Position numbers and translations under genes: made by a program. Positions 50,001-60,981 of a stretch of 64,000 nt of DNA are shown in pieces. This stretch comes from Rhabditophanes sp. KR3021 (taxonomy: Eukaryota > Nematoda > Chromadorea > Rhabditida > Alloionematidae). The stretch lies in the NCBI GenBank assembly GCA_963281155.1, contig CAUJLY010000006.1:5332001-5396000 (forward strand), read 5' to 3'. The first letter of the stretch is position 1; the number at the start of each line of letters is the position of its first letter. The notes under the pieces are model-generated. The model was not told the DNA's origin. It worked only from the letters and a program-made list of their open reading frames with translations, and searched no databases.

Positions 50001-52643
50001 TTATCTTCTACGACAACATTTAGTTGTTCCAGAAGCGCATGGTGAAAAACCCATGGGACATAAGCATGGCGCATACAAATTAGCTTTAGTTTGAGGAATA
50101 CATTCCAAAACAATCGGGACTACACACTCTCTAGAGCAATAATTTTGGCAATCAGGTTTGCACTTAACAAAATCGCTTGGTGATGATTTTGGAGTTTTAA
50201 AACAAACTGATAAACATTTAGCTTGACATGTTGGCAAGCAGTTTTCATTCGGCGTATAGAGCGGTTTTGAAGTAGGAAAATTAAAATTATTTGTAGGATT
50301 TTGAGTAGTTGTATAGATTGAAGTTGTAGGCGTATATGTTGTCTCAATTCGATTACTTTGTTGGCAAAAATTTACACATGCTTCAGTTGGATTTTGTTGT
50401 TCAATGCACATATTTTGACAACTTTTTGAAGGTATAGCTTGTATTCTAATTTCGAGAGATAATTTTTCATTGCAATTGGTACTACATAACTGTTTGCATA
50501 GTCCATTTATAGCAGTACACATGGCTTCACAGTTATTTCTGCATTTGCAAAGAGAATTGGAAGTAGATCCGCAGTTTGTCAATGGCGTTTGGGTTGTCAA
50601 TGAAGAAGAAACTTCATTAAACTGAGCCTTTATTATTTTTTCGGGGGCAAGCTGACTGGATAATGCAAGACATGTAGCACTACATTTCGGTCTACATTCT
50701 CCTAAAGAAACGTTTTCAGCGACACATGATTTCTCACACTCATTTAAACATGTACACGTTTTTAAGCATGATGCTTGACATGAATCATAGCTTAATAAAG
50801 ATGGGCATTGACTTTCACAACTGATTTGGCATTCAATTGGATCGGATGGCTGTTGATCTTGATCTTGTGGTTGAAGTTGTGCTTGTTGTTGCTGATATTG
50901 CTGTTGGGATTTTTGTTCCTGATATTGCTGATGTGATTGTTGTTCGGGCTCTGACATAGAATTTGTGCTATCATATGAAAATTTCTGAACGATGGCGCAG
51001 GTTGATTTACACTGACTGACACAAAATTCTGCTGTTTGATTTTCGGCAAGACAACTAACTTGGCAGGCTTCTTCACATTTACAAATTCGTGTACATGTCC
51101 CTTCACAATCTTGGGTACCTCCATTGATTTTACATTCATTTAAACAATTATTTTGACAATTTAAAGTGCTATTTTGCTTAGTCTGACTCTGAGAAGTGTG
51201 ATAATCATTTTGCTGAGTTTGGACAATATTTTGGTCTGTGTAAACGTTGTTTTGTGGAATCTGGACATTATTTTGTTGTGCATGAACATCATTTTCTTGA
51301 GACTGAACATTGGTTTGATTCAATGTGACATCATGTAATGGCATTTGGGATGAACAGTAAGAATCACAATTTTTGTTACACGCAGAATTACAAACAACTT
51401 CATTTTGTGTTTGTTGTAGGCAGTTTGAACGACATGCATTGGAACATTGCGGAAGACATTGAAGGGTGGCCTGTAGAATTAATTGAACTGTTTCATCAGC
51501 TATGGATTTTGGATTTGGATTGTAAGCAGAGGATACTCCATTTTTAACTTGGTTAAAAACTGAAGAAACTTCCTTTTGAACTTCATTGTAAATAGTAGGA
51601 TTTAAGTGTGATTGAGTTGGAGCAAATGATGTAGTTGTACCCGTAAATGGACGTGGAGTGACCGTTGGAGGGACTAAAGTTTGATAATTATTTCCATTAG
51701 TCGCATCATTAGATTTTAAAGGTGAAACAGCACTTTTGCATGCTGTGATACAAATTTCTGCTGATTGTTGGTATGTAGTAACACAACTTTCCTGACAGTT
51801 TGTTTGGAATTCACAAGATCCATGACATAGAGAGACACATCTATCAGTTGAACATTGATTTTTACATCCGGCATCACATGCCACTCTTTGTATGGAAATC
51901 ATCCAGTTTTGAGAAGCTGGTGTTTCAGGTGCATCCATTTGATTAAACAATGGATTTCCATTTTGCAGTTGGGAACTTCCATAAGGAGCAACGTATTGGA
52001 TGCAACTGCTCTGACAAGTTTCGCTACAAGCTGGTGGACAATCATTTTTATTATATACAGTTGGGGAGGCAATGCAACTCTGTGAGCAACTGTTTTGGCA
52101 ACTCTCCATACAACTATTGATAACTGTAACAGAGTTCGCTTTTGAAGAATCTCCAAAAGGACATCCACATGAGTTAGATGAAGTCGTAGGAGAATCATAT
52201 AATGGAACATTTGACTTAGTAGTTGGTTGTTGGGTAGTATATTGAATTGTTGCCGCTTGTTGAGTCGGTCGTTGCTTGTTGAGTCGTTGTAGCTTTGTTG
52301 AGTTGTTGTAGTTTGTTGAGTTGTCGTATATGAAGGCATTGAATATTGAGGCACTGGTTCATGTGCAATAAATTGGTTTTTTTTATTCTGTTCATTACAT
52401 TGACAACTAATTCTAATTGCCGCCTTAACTGCAGCTTGCAATGCTTCACTACATTTACATGCAGGGATTGTAAAGTTTTGAGTGAAACATGGACATTGCC
52501 GTTTGTTACGAATTGTAGCAGACTAAATTTGATAAATATAATAAATAAATGATTTGAAGACAATTTAATGAACCTACATTAGTTGGTAATGATATGTAGA
52601 AAAGTACAAAAAAACATAAAAGTAAATGCCGTATAATAACCAT
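50001..52643 (-). CDS. Secreted cysteine-rich repeat protein, unknown family, with two frame breaks
   Basis: Exon 1 is 52643-52578 (signal peptide, core LLLCFFVLFYISL); exon 2 runs 52522-50001 (AAT|GTAGGT to AAATTTAG, phase 0). After a possible furin site (RNKR) come short Cys motifs (CPCF, CKCS, CQCN) and a Thr/Gln repeat. Then there are about eight modules built from C-x3-C-x3-C runs, for example CQNSCSQSC, CLPQCSNACRSNC, CKCEEACQVSC and CTCLNECEKSC. Linkers are Asn/Gln-rich, including a poly-Gln stretch near 50850-50950, and the end is CLCPMGFSPC and CCRRR. Exon 2 is 2522 bp; two single-base insertions inside the Thr/Gln repeat (52266-52303) change frame by +2 in total. Taken literally, translation stops at 51899 after 229 residues; the downstream frame is fully open for over 700 residues. 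I do not recognise the family. A structural or extracellular-matrix role is a guess. Confidence 0.65.
52248..52321 (-). repeat. Tandem 18-bp Thr/Gln-coding repeat
   Basis: Four copies of an ACTCAACAA-led unit on the minus strand: 52321-52304 (18 bp), 52303-52285 (19 bp), 52284-52266 (19 bp) and 52265-52248 (18 bp). The 18-bp units encode TQQ followed by Thr/Ala. The two 19-bp units each carry one extra base. Confidence 0.85.
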
Positions 52644-53480
52644 GGTACGAAGTATGATGGAATCTATAAAGTGAGTCAATTCTTTTATAGAATCACTTTA
52701 TGTAATGTCCAAGATTTTGTAGAGGCAAGTTTGCATTCATTCAACTAGATTCGTTTTTTCCTGTTTGCTTTTGTTACATTACTTTGCATTGTTAAAATGA
52801 TGTAAACTTGGGTAACGTTTCAGGTTATTATCGGTTTGAAAAAAGGGCTGTCCATTAGATATGAAAAAATGTAATGTTCTTGTAAATATAGTTTTGAGGT
52901 GTGAATAATAACTATTCTCAAGAGATTAATTTTTTTAGTTTTTGTTTCAAAGAAATAAGAGATTGTATCCAATAGAAGATTATTTGAATGTTTCAATAGT
53001 TGTTTATTTAAGCAATGTCTCCAGAAATTAAATTGATATGAAAAGTAAGAGAAAGAAATGCATTGAAGTAATTAAACGGAATTAAAAATATATTTTTATT
53101 GTTAAAGGATTAAATTGTTTATGTGTAAAGTGTTTATGTTTGTTGTGGTCTTATTTCGTAGAGCAATAGTGTTATAAGATGCTTAAGGAATTACAATAAT
53201 CAGCTATAGTTGATGTTTTTATATACTTGGTTTGAAATATTCCTTTGAATTTTATTAGTTTATTTTAAAGTTTAAGTGTTTATGTAACACTTGAAAAATG
53301 ATCATTTGTATTTTAAAGATGAAAAATTGGGTTATTTATATTTTACTTTGAAATTGATATAAACGATTATGTGACATAATATATAAAATCAAATATAAAC
53401 AAAAATAGTCGGAACAAAAGATATCGTTTTAGTACAACTTTTAATGTGTTAAAATTCTGTGATTGGACCAAAAAGTGTCG
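52644..53480. other. Promoter side of the Cys-rich gene and 3' flank of the coiled-coil gene
   Basis: AT-rich, no supported gene. 52655-52700 contains AATCACTTTAT and nearby motifs just upstream of the Cys-rich start; no firm core promoter call. Confidence 0.45.
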
Positions 53481-56400
53481 TTAATTGTTTCCATATCTAT
53501 CCTTTGAAATAGCTCTAGGTTTCGGGAGTCTTTTTGGTGGGTCTTTTACAAAATCAACTGGAACAAAGTTTTTAGGTGTATCGACTCTATTCATAGTCAT
53601 GTTTACACTAGCACTTCCTTTAGATTTGTTGTTTGCATTTGATAAATAGGACTTGTTCGGGCTTAGGCTATTTGGGGTTCTAAAAGCCCCCTCGGACTTG
53701 AAACTACCGAATAAAGGAGTTGATTTGGGGGTCTGTGATAAAGTATTTGATAATGGTGACGACATTTTTGAAGTAATTGAAGTGGAATTATTTGACATTG
53801 CGAAATTCGCAAAAATATCACCTCCTGAAGGAATAGATTTTGGTTGTTTCTTTAAGCCAAGAGCCTTTTTGGAAGGTACTCTTTTGCTTGAACTTGTGGC
53901 ATTAAACTGTTTCTTAGAAACACCTGTATCATCATCGTTTGCAAAGAAATCTTCAAAGATATTTCCTTCTTCTTTTGGAGTTAAAGAAGGAATATTAAGA
54001 GGATCGAAAAATTCAGAATCTTCAGTTTTGCTTTTTGGTCGCATTGTATTTGCAATATTTATGATATCTTTGTTTTCAAAGGTTTTTGACAAGTCAGATA
54101 TATTACACATTTCTTCGTTTGCATTGATAGTTCCATGGGAAGATGTAACAGATATGGCTGGACTAACATCAAGTTTTCTAAGAGAACTCTGAACACTTTT
54201 TTCACTATCATTCAAATAATTGTTTATTTTAGTAGCCGTTGATCTTTTTTTAGATGAAACATGAGTTGCGCTTGATTTTTTGTCTACTAACTTGACGGAT
54301 GAATTGATTACAATAGGTGTGCTTTCTTTTGAATTTTTAAGGTTATTTTCATAAATACCCTCTATTTCTTTATTATTCGCCTCGTCTAGTTTTTGTTGAT
54401 TTTCTGACATCATCGCTTCAGCTTCTTCGAATATTATATCATTCTCAACGTGTGTATCCCCTGAAATAGCCAAGACATCATTGTTTATTTTATCTTTTTC
54501 AATGGTAATGGTTTGTTCGTTTGGACCAACCATTGTTTCAAAATTATCTTTCTCAGTTGCATTGTTTACAGATAAATCATCTTTTGTTTCTTTGATATTA
54601 ATTTCAATCATGTTTTTTGGATAAATTGGAAGAGTAGTAACATTGTAGACGTCTTGGTAAAAATTGGGTATTTCTCTAGATATTTCAGTTTCACATTCGC
54701 TAATTCTCATATCATCATTAATTGTACAAGTTACTTCTTCTTCGACATCGCTTAATACTACATCTGCAGTTTTTTGTGTAGTAGCAATTTGGATGTTGTT
54801 TGGAATGAGTTGAACTTCTTTTGCAATTAATGGGCTTTCATAGATATCTGATTTGATTTTCTCTTCCAATAAATCGACAGTATTTTGCAAAACAACATTT
54901 GTCTTAGAAAGCTCCTTGTTAGCTCTTATTAGTGCATCATTATCCAAAGTTTTTGTACTCAATTTTGCAGCTAAAATTGATATTTTCATTTTGACACTGA
55001 TGGGAACAGATGACAAGAGCTCTGGTGCTATAAAAGACAAGTTTTTAAGGTTTTTGCTCATTTGAACAGTAGTACAAGAATACCAAAGCAAATAAAATGG
55101 GGAAGTCAACACAAATTAACATAACCACTTGTACATTTAAAACACCAAGGCAAAAGAAAAAAGCATATAAAAGAGTAATAAAACTTACGAATTACTGTTA
55201 TTGCTGAGTCAGCGATTAATTTTTCATAATTTGTGTCAGATGAATTATTAATAATCTGGCTGGTTAAAGAAGTGATTTGTTCTTCAGCTTTAGAGAGTTT
55301 ATCTTCAAGTGATAATCGACAAGCTTTTTCAAGTTGATAATATTCTTCCCAATTTCGATTATTTTCAGCTAATCTGTCTTCAAGACATCTTATTTTTTGA
55401 TTTAAGTCCACAATCAGGGGATCGCCATTTTCATAAGCATGAGGTGAACCAGTAATTGTAGCATACTTTGGAATCATCTCAATTAGTTGAGAAATAGCCT
55501 TTGTGATATGCAAAATTGAGGGATATTCAACTTCGGGAATTGACGGAAATGGTTTATTCATCAGTGTTTCCAATGTAGACATTAAGGAATCTACAAAGGA
55601 TGATAATTCACTGATCAATAAATGTGCATCGTTAATTAACATTTCGTATTTTTCAGTGCAAGGTGTTAGGTCACCAGTTGGCTTAACATGGACTTTGGTG
55701 TTTTCATAGAACTCACATTTTTCAACAGCAATATTACGTTCATGTGTAATGTTCTTAAGGTTGTTAGTCAGCTCTTCGACGTTTCGCATTTGCTCAATTA
55801 ACTTATTATTAACTGATGTATGTAAATTTTCAAAAAATTTAGCTTTGTCTAAGTAAATTTGGATATTTTCTTCACTTTGAGCCAATTTTGTTTCCAAATC
55901 ATTGATCTCAGTATAAGAATCATCTGTGTTCATAGATCGTTCTTTCAGAGCTTCCTGCAAATCATATATTTTTTGGCAATCGTAACCCTTATTTAAACGT
56001 ATCGTATCAATTTCTTGGCATAAAGCTGAATGTTTAAGAAGTAAGTCATTAAGTTGGGATTTCAACATATCATTTTCGGCATGGATATTTGTCAAGTGAA
56101 CACTTTGATCATTGTGAATGTTATTACTAATCGAAGTCGCTTCGTTTTTGTCTTGTAATTGTGCCTCTAACATTTCTCTTCCAAGTTTCAACGCATGATT
56201 TTCTCTTTCTAATGCTGCGTTTATTTCCTTTAATTCAATGGCTTTGCGATCATTTTGTGTATGAACATAAATATCCGATCTTAATGATTCAATATTTCGA
56301 ACATGAATTTCTATTTCTTCTTTCAAGGCAACATTTTCATCGAGAATACTTTCATAAGATGCTATGTCGTGTGAATTATTTGAAGATTGTTGCAATGTTT

Positions 56401-58348
56401 GATGAATTATTTTGTTTTGCTCAACTGCATCATTCTTCAACTTTTCAATTTCAAATTTATATTTCTCAATATCTAGTGACATTGTAAAATTTTCAGCAGA
56501 AAGTTGCTCGATTTGCTTATTGTAAGTATCAATTTTAGGAATTTGAACGGAGTTTGTTAAGGCAGAGTTTAATTCGTACTTTGTATTGTCCAATTGATAA
56601 ATTAATTGTTGAGTTTGTTGATCTAACGATGATATTTTGGCTAATAAGGTATCCGTATAAGCTTTACCTTGGCACAAAGTTTTATGTTGATCTTGAACTT
56701 GAGTTTGCAAATCTTTATTGGCGATTTCCAATTCGCGGGAATATTTTTGATAGCCCAATAAATCTGACGAAATAGCTGTTGAATTTGATGTTGTCAGAGT
56801 ATTAATACTTTCATTTAAACTTCTGATTTCTGCATTCTTGGATTCTACTAAGTTTATATTTGCATCTAATTCAATACTAATGTTATAAATGGTGTCTTTC
56901 ATTTGGGAATTTTCATTCGTCAATTGAGCCACAACATTCTTTTTAATATTTTCAAGTTCTTGTTGTGTAATAGATAATTCTTTACATACATTATCATAAT
57001 TACTATTGCATTCAAGCAATTGACTATTTAAGTTATGAACATTTTCCTCAAGATTAGAAATATCAACTTCATAAAGATTAACAACGATTTTCTCGCTTTG
57101 AACAAGAGTTTCCTGAAGCTTGCAAACAAGATTATGCTTTTGTAGAGCATCTTGTTCGCTAGAATTGAGTCTGATCTTCATTGTTGATAATTCATTTTCT
57201 AGTTTAACATTTGACGCCTGATTATTATTATTCTTATCAACTAATTCTTGAACAACAGTTGTTTTTTGTTCTAGCTGTTCTTTATATGTAAATAGATCTT
57301 GCTTAGCTTTTTCATAATTTGATCTGCAATCAATTTCTTTTTTCTTCAAATAGTCACATTTCAGAGCAAGTTCTTTGTTTTTTGAACATTGCATTGAATA
57401 GCTAGCTTCTACATCCGTCTTTGTCACTTGTAATTCGTCAATATACACTTGATATTCTTTTAAATTTGACTCCAAAAGGTTAATGTAGTTATGACACTCA
57501 GTAATAGTTTGATCTTTCAAAATAATCTCTCCTTCTAATGGCTTTATTGAAAAGGATAATTTTTCCAATGATTCATTAGCGAGGCTTAACTTTTCTTTTA
57601 GCATTTCCACTTTCGTTTCATGAATTATTTGATCAGCAGTTGAATTTAAATTCCCATTTGCCTCACGACTTAAAAGGGCGTTTGAAATTTGAAAGTGCTC
57701 AACTCTTTCCTCAAGCATATTTTTATCATTTTCAATAACATCTATGATTTCTTTATATTCATCAACTTTGCTTAATGAAATATCATGTTCTTCCTTTAAT
57801 TTTTCCATGTCTTTGCATTTCATCCTTAACAAGCTTAGTTCGTCTGTCAAGTCCGATATTTGACCAACATAAGTTTGTATCTTTTCAGGATATGTGATTG
57901 TTTTAATCCTTTCCTCCGCCAACTGATTTTGTAAAACACTAATTTCTTGAGCTAAATTAGCCCTCGAATAGTTTGATTGTGACAAGCTATTACGCAAAAC
58001 ACTTTCTTTGTTCTTAAAATTTACAGATTCATTCTTGTAATCTTCCTCCAGTTCAATTAGACGATTTTGTAACACTTCGTTTTTATCTTGACTTTTTTCA
58101 CGAGCTCGTTGAATTTCTTCGATGTATAACTTAACATCTTCAAACCCAGGGGAATTTAATAATTTTTGTGATATACCGGCAGCATTTAGAGTTCTATTAG
58201 GGTCATTGCTAATAGTTACCCTTTTATTCATAAGTTGTTTCGATCCATTTTTTAACCCCTAAAATACGATTAAACATTAAACATAATTTAAACTTACATT
58301 AGCTATTATTGGACCGGAGGAATTTCCATTATTTTTTTCTGTTGACAT
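53481..58348 (-). CDS. Large coiled-coil protein, unknown family
   Basis: Three exons: 58348-58298, 58258-55189 and 55027-53481 (AAT|GTAAGT; ATTC|GTAAGT to CTTTTATAG), giving 1555 residues. Residues about 40-1030 form almost continuous coiled coil with heptads of Leu/Ile and charged residues (VEHFQISNALLSREANG, LEEKIKSD). From about 1100 the chain is acidic, then Ser/Thr/Lys-rich with KKPS and SPNK-type sites and a basic end (PPKRLPKPRAISKDRYGNN). The second part could also be read as its own gene from an ATG at about 55060, but the splice to 55027 is in phase with a good pyrimidine tract. The architecture suggests a centrosome, kinetochore, Golgi-tether or microtubule-associated protein; no domain allows a choice. 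It starts 335 bp from TMEM138 on the opposite strand. Confidence 0.75.
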
Positions 58349-58683
58349 TTAATCAATTATGGCATGAGCCTTTTCTTTTAATAATAACAAAATAAATATA
58401 ATTACACGTGTATCACAATACTTTATTGTTTGTGACTATGTAAATTCCATTATAGTTGGAGTCGTGTTTAATCTTTCGTAGTGAGAGACCAACGAACAAA
58501 TAAATAGATAGATAAATTGCAAAAAGGTAGTATATTATAAAAGAATTAGGAATATAATTTGGTGGCAATAAAATCTTCTTTTATTGATTTTTATTCAAAT
58601 CAGTTGCCATGGCAACTTATGATACCATTCGTTGTTTGATTATTATGATTACAATAAAATAAAATTCAAAAAGTACCAACAAA
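58349..58683. promoter_or_regulatory. Shared head-to-head promoter region (inferred)
   Basis: Only 335 bp separate the start codons of the coiled-coil gene (-) and TMEM138 (+), so both promoters must sit here or overlap. It contains GTTGCCATGGCAAC at 58601-58614, a perfect 14-bp inverted repeat that matches an RFX X-box-type site (GTTGCC-N-GGCAAC with a 2-bp spacer). RFX factors drive ciliary genes and TMEM138 is a ciliary gene in vertebrates, which makes this a plausible functional site. Confidence 0.65.
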
Positions 58684-59283
58684 ATGTCCTCAAACTTCAA
58701 CTCAGGTGTATTGGTCAAAATTGCAATTATAATATTGGACATGCTTTTAAATGCTTTAACTATTATCTTTTTTCACCATCCAACCATTTTATTAATGCTG
58801 TATATGTAAGTATTTTGAGACGTAATTATGTTTGTAATACACTATTTAAGCTTACAAGATGTTGGCACAATCATGAGCATAATAGTGCTTGTTATCAGTT
58901 TCTCCTCCACATTTGTTTTTCAAGCAGGATTAATTTCATATCTAATAATCAAATTCAGAAGTACCATAATTATTTGCTTTTTGTATTTAACAATTTCCGT
59001 CGCTTTTCATAGTTTTTCATTGGCAAGTTTCATGAAACAACATTTAATTAAATTCGATAGGAAGATTAGAACTTTAATATTTATTTTCTATTTTTAGAAA
59101 GCAAGATGGAACAATTCTCATAATTATGAATGGAGTTACTTATTAGTGTGTTTTTACATTTTACAGAAGTTATTAGCAATTATATATTATTTCCAGTACA
59201 AGAAAGCCGCTTTGTTGCTTGGTGACCCCAAATATTACAACGACAATCAATGGCTTCGGGATAAAATTAAATATACGGGATAA
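58684..59283 (+). CDS. TMEM138: TMEM138, ciliary tetraspan membrane protein
   Basis: Three exons: 58684-58805, 58851-59022 and 59098-59283, giving 159 residues (human about 162). Exon 1 to 2 is AT|GTAAGT to TTTAAG. The second intron fits only with a GC donor (TTG|GCAAGT) and acceptor TATTTTTAG, phase 0. Four membrane segments are visible. The diagnostic TFVFQAGL followed by a K-F-x-TII stretch, RWNNS-W near 105, and LGDPKYYNDNQWLR at the end match vertebrate TMEM138 position by position. The vertebrate protein localises to the base of primary cilia and is mutated in Joubert syndrome. A GT donor two bases later would put the acceptor out of frame. The stop codon lies 2 bp from the stop of the opposing bHLH gene, so the 3' UTRs must overlap. 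Confidence 0.88.
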
Positions 59284-59285
59284 CT

Positions 59286-59578
59286 TCAAGAAGTGCTGCA
59301 TTTAAGGACATGCTCCAATACTCTAATATATCTAATAGCAGATCTCAATATTTCCTGCTTGCTCATTCTTTTGTTGATTGGAAAGGATGGAACTATTTCT
59401 CTAAGCTGAAAATAATATTTTAAACATTCACGATAATAGTAATTTCCTAATTTGGTTTATTTGTAAAACTTACCTTAGAAAATGCCTCGTTAACTTGTAT
59501 TTGACGAATACGTTCGCGAGTCAATTGTATATTTTCAGTAGTAGTTTTATTAAATACCATTTTTCCTTTTTTAGCCAT
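59286..59578 (-). CDS. Very short basic helix-loop-helix transcription factor
   Basis: Two exons: 59578-59474 and 59405-59286 (AAG|GTAAGT to TATTTTCAG, phase 0), giving 74 residues, too short in each exon to stand out as a frame. The protein is almost only a bHLH domain: basic region and helix 1 (TRERIRQIQVNEAFSKLR), loop (IVPSFPINKRMSK) and helix 2 (EILRSAIRYIRVLEHVL). The KMSK/RMSK-x-EIL junction and the RERxR basic region place it with class A bHLH factors near the TAL/NHLH/HLH54F groups. It should bind E-boxes as a dimer with a Daughterless/E-protein partner. The basic region has Gln and Ile where many members have Arg (RIRQIQVN), so DNA-contact residues deserve a check. An upstream exon cannot be excluded, but the ATG gives a complete domain. 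Confidence 0.78.
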
Positions 59579-60866
59579 AAAAATTGAATATTCTTGATAA
59601 ATAATATAAGTAAATAGCATCCACAAAGTAAAAACTCATTACATTTTCTCAATCAAGATTAAAGATGCACATCAAACTATTAATTAAACATATCTAATCT
59701 TAAATTTATATTTCATTTCATGTACTTACATATGTAAAAAGTATGTAGTTGTATAGTTTGTTGAGTATAAAAATGGTTCCAACACATTTGATTTCGAACC
59801 AATTATTGTGGATTTGCCAGTAAGGGGGAATTTCCTCTTTAAATAGACTCATTTGATAACAAAATTTCCTAATAATAAGGTTGGGCAATACTAAATGCCG
59901 GATAAATAAAAAATATAAAATTACAGACCTGAGTCTGAAGATTTTTATCAATTGTGCAAAATACTATTATCGGAGCAATAAAAATTTACAATATTTCTAA
60001 CAAAGGCTATAAGACAATTGCTTTGATTAATAGCTAGTTGGTGAAAAATTAGACTGTCAACCCGAGTATTTCATTTTAAACAAATAATTGACATATCTAT
60101 CACTTAAAGTTTTCATTTGTTGGCAATATTATTTCCTTACTTTTCTTAAACTGAGTGAATGGATAGGTGAAAAAATAAGAATAAAAATATTTGTTCAAGC
60201 ATATAACTTTTTGAAATGTTCTTCTACTGTCCTTCAAAACACACATGTCCTCTTCCAAATGAAATACGTCTTAAATTTGGTTATAAAAAGAGTTACAGCA
60301 AATTGTTATTAAAGTATATATTTTTACACTGAAACAAAATTAAGGTTTCGCAAATACATATTGGGCCCAGTCTCCATAATTTACTTCACATTATTATTCA
60401 TATCAATTAAGCTATTTTACATATTTTTAGAAGAAAATGCACTATAGAACTTCTAATATGTTTCTTTGTAATTAAAAAGCATATTAGTGTTTTATTATTA
60501 ATATTGTGCACATATAAGTTTTGTTAACTATAAGTCTGCCGTTATTTTGTCCACAGATATTCATGTAATTATTAATAACGCAGGCATTTAATATATTTTC
60601 GCCGTCGCACCGACTAACTACCCAACGAAGAGAAGGTATGAAATTGGTTTTAAATAATTAAAAAGGAAATGTTCGTAACTACTTCAACTTGGAAATTCGC
60701 GCAAATTAATGCTATACCATGTCATTAATATATTTGTTATAGGTGCCAAATGATCTTCAAGGTACATGTAATATAATTTAGACACATTTTTTAACGGGTC
60801 ATAAAAATGAATTAAATTATTTTATACTTGAAATTGAGAGTAGGTGGAAACAATATTTCCTTACTA
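59579..60866. other. No gene seen
   Basis: AT-rich DNA between the bHLH gene and the transposon. The frames at 59718-59951 (-) and 60088-60312 (+) show no domain or splice support. The TA at 60865-60866 is the left target-site duplication. Confidence 0.5.
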
Positions 60867-60894
60867 AAGGGTGTCCACTAGTAACTCAGCACTT
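60867..60894 (+). repeat. Left terminal inverted repeat
   Basis: Begins AAGGGTGTCCACTAGTAACT and ends CAGCACTT, directly after a TA. It matches the right repeat in 27 of 28 positions (G against A at position 15). Confidence 0.9.
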
Positions 60895-60981
60895 TTTAAA
60901 ATGGTCATAACTTTTAAAATAATCGACGAAAATTAAAACATTTATTATCACTGGATAGCCCTTTAAAAATAGAATACAAAA

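Noticed and set aside
51899..52563. Two overlapping minus-strand frames (180 and 115 residues) as independent genes
   Set aside because: They are the shifted continuations produced by the extra bases in the Thr/Gln repeat of the Cys-rich gene.
53481..55112. A separate gene starting at the frame near 55112 or at an ATG near 55060
   Set aside because: The preceding exon ends with a strong donor in phase with CTTTTATAG at 55028; one long gene explains both frames, though an internal start is not excluded.
58632..59097. Two overlapping unspliced + strand frames taken as genes
   Set aside because: Only the spliced reading gives a TMEM138 match from start to stop; the longer unspliced frame is a shadow.
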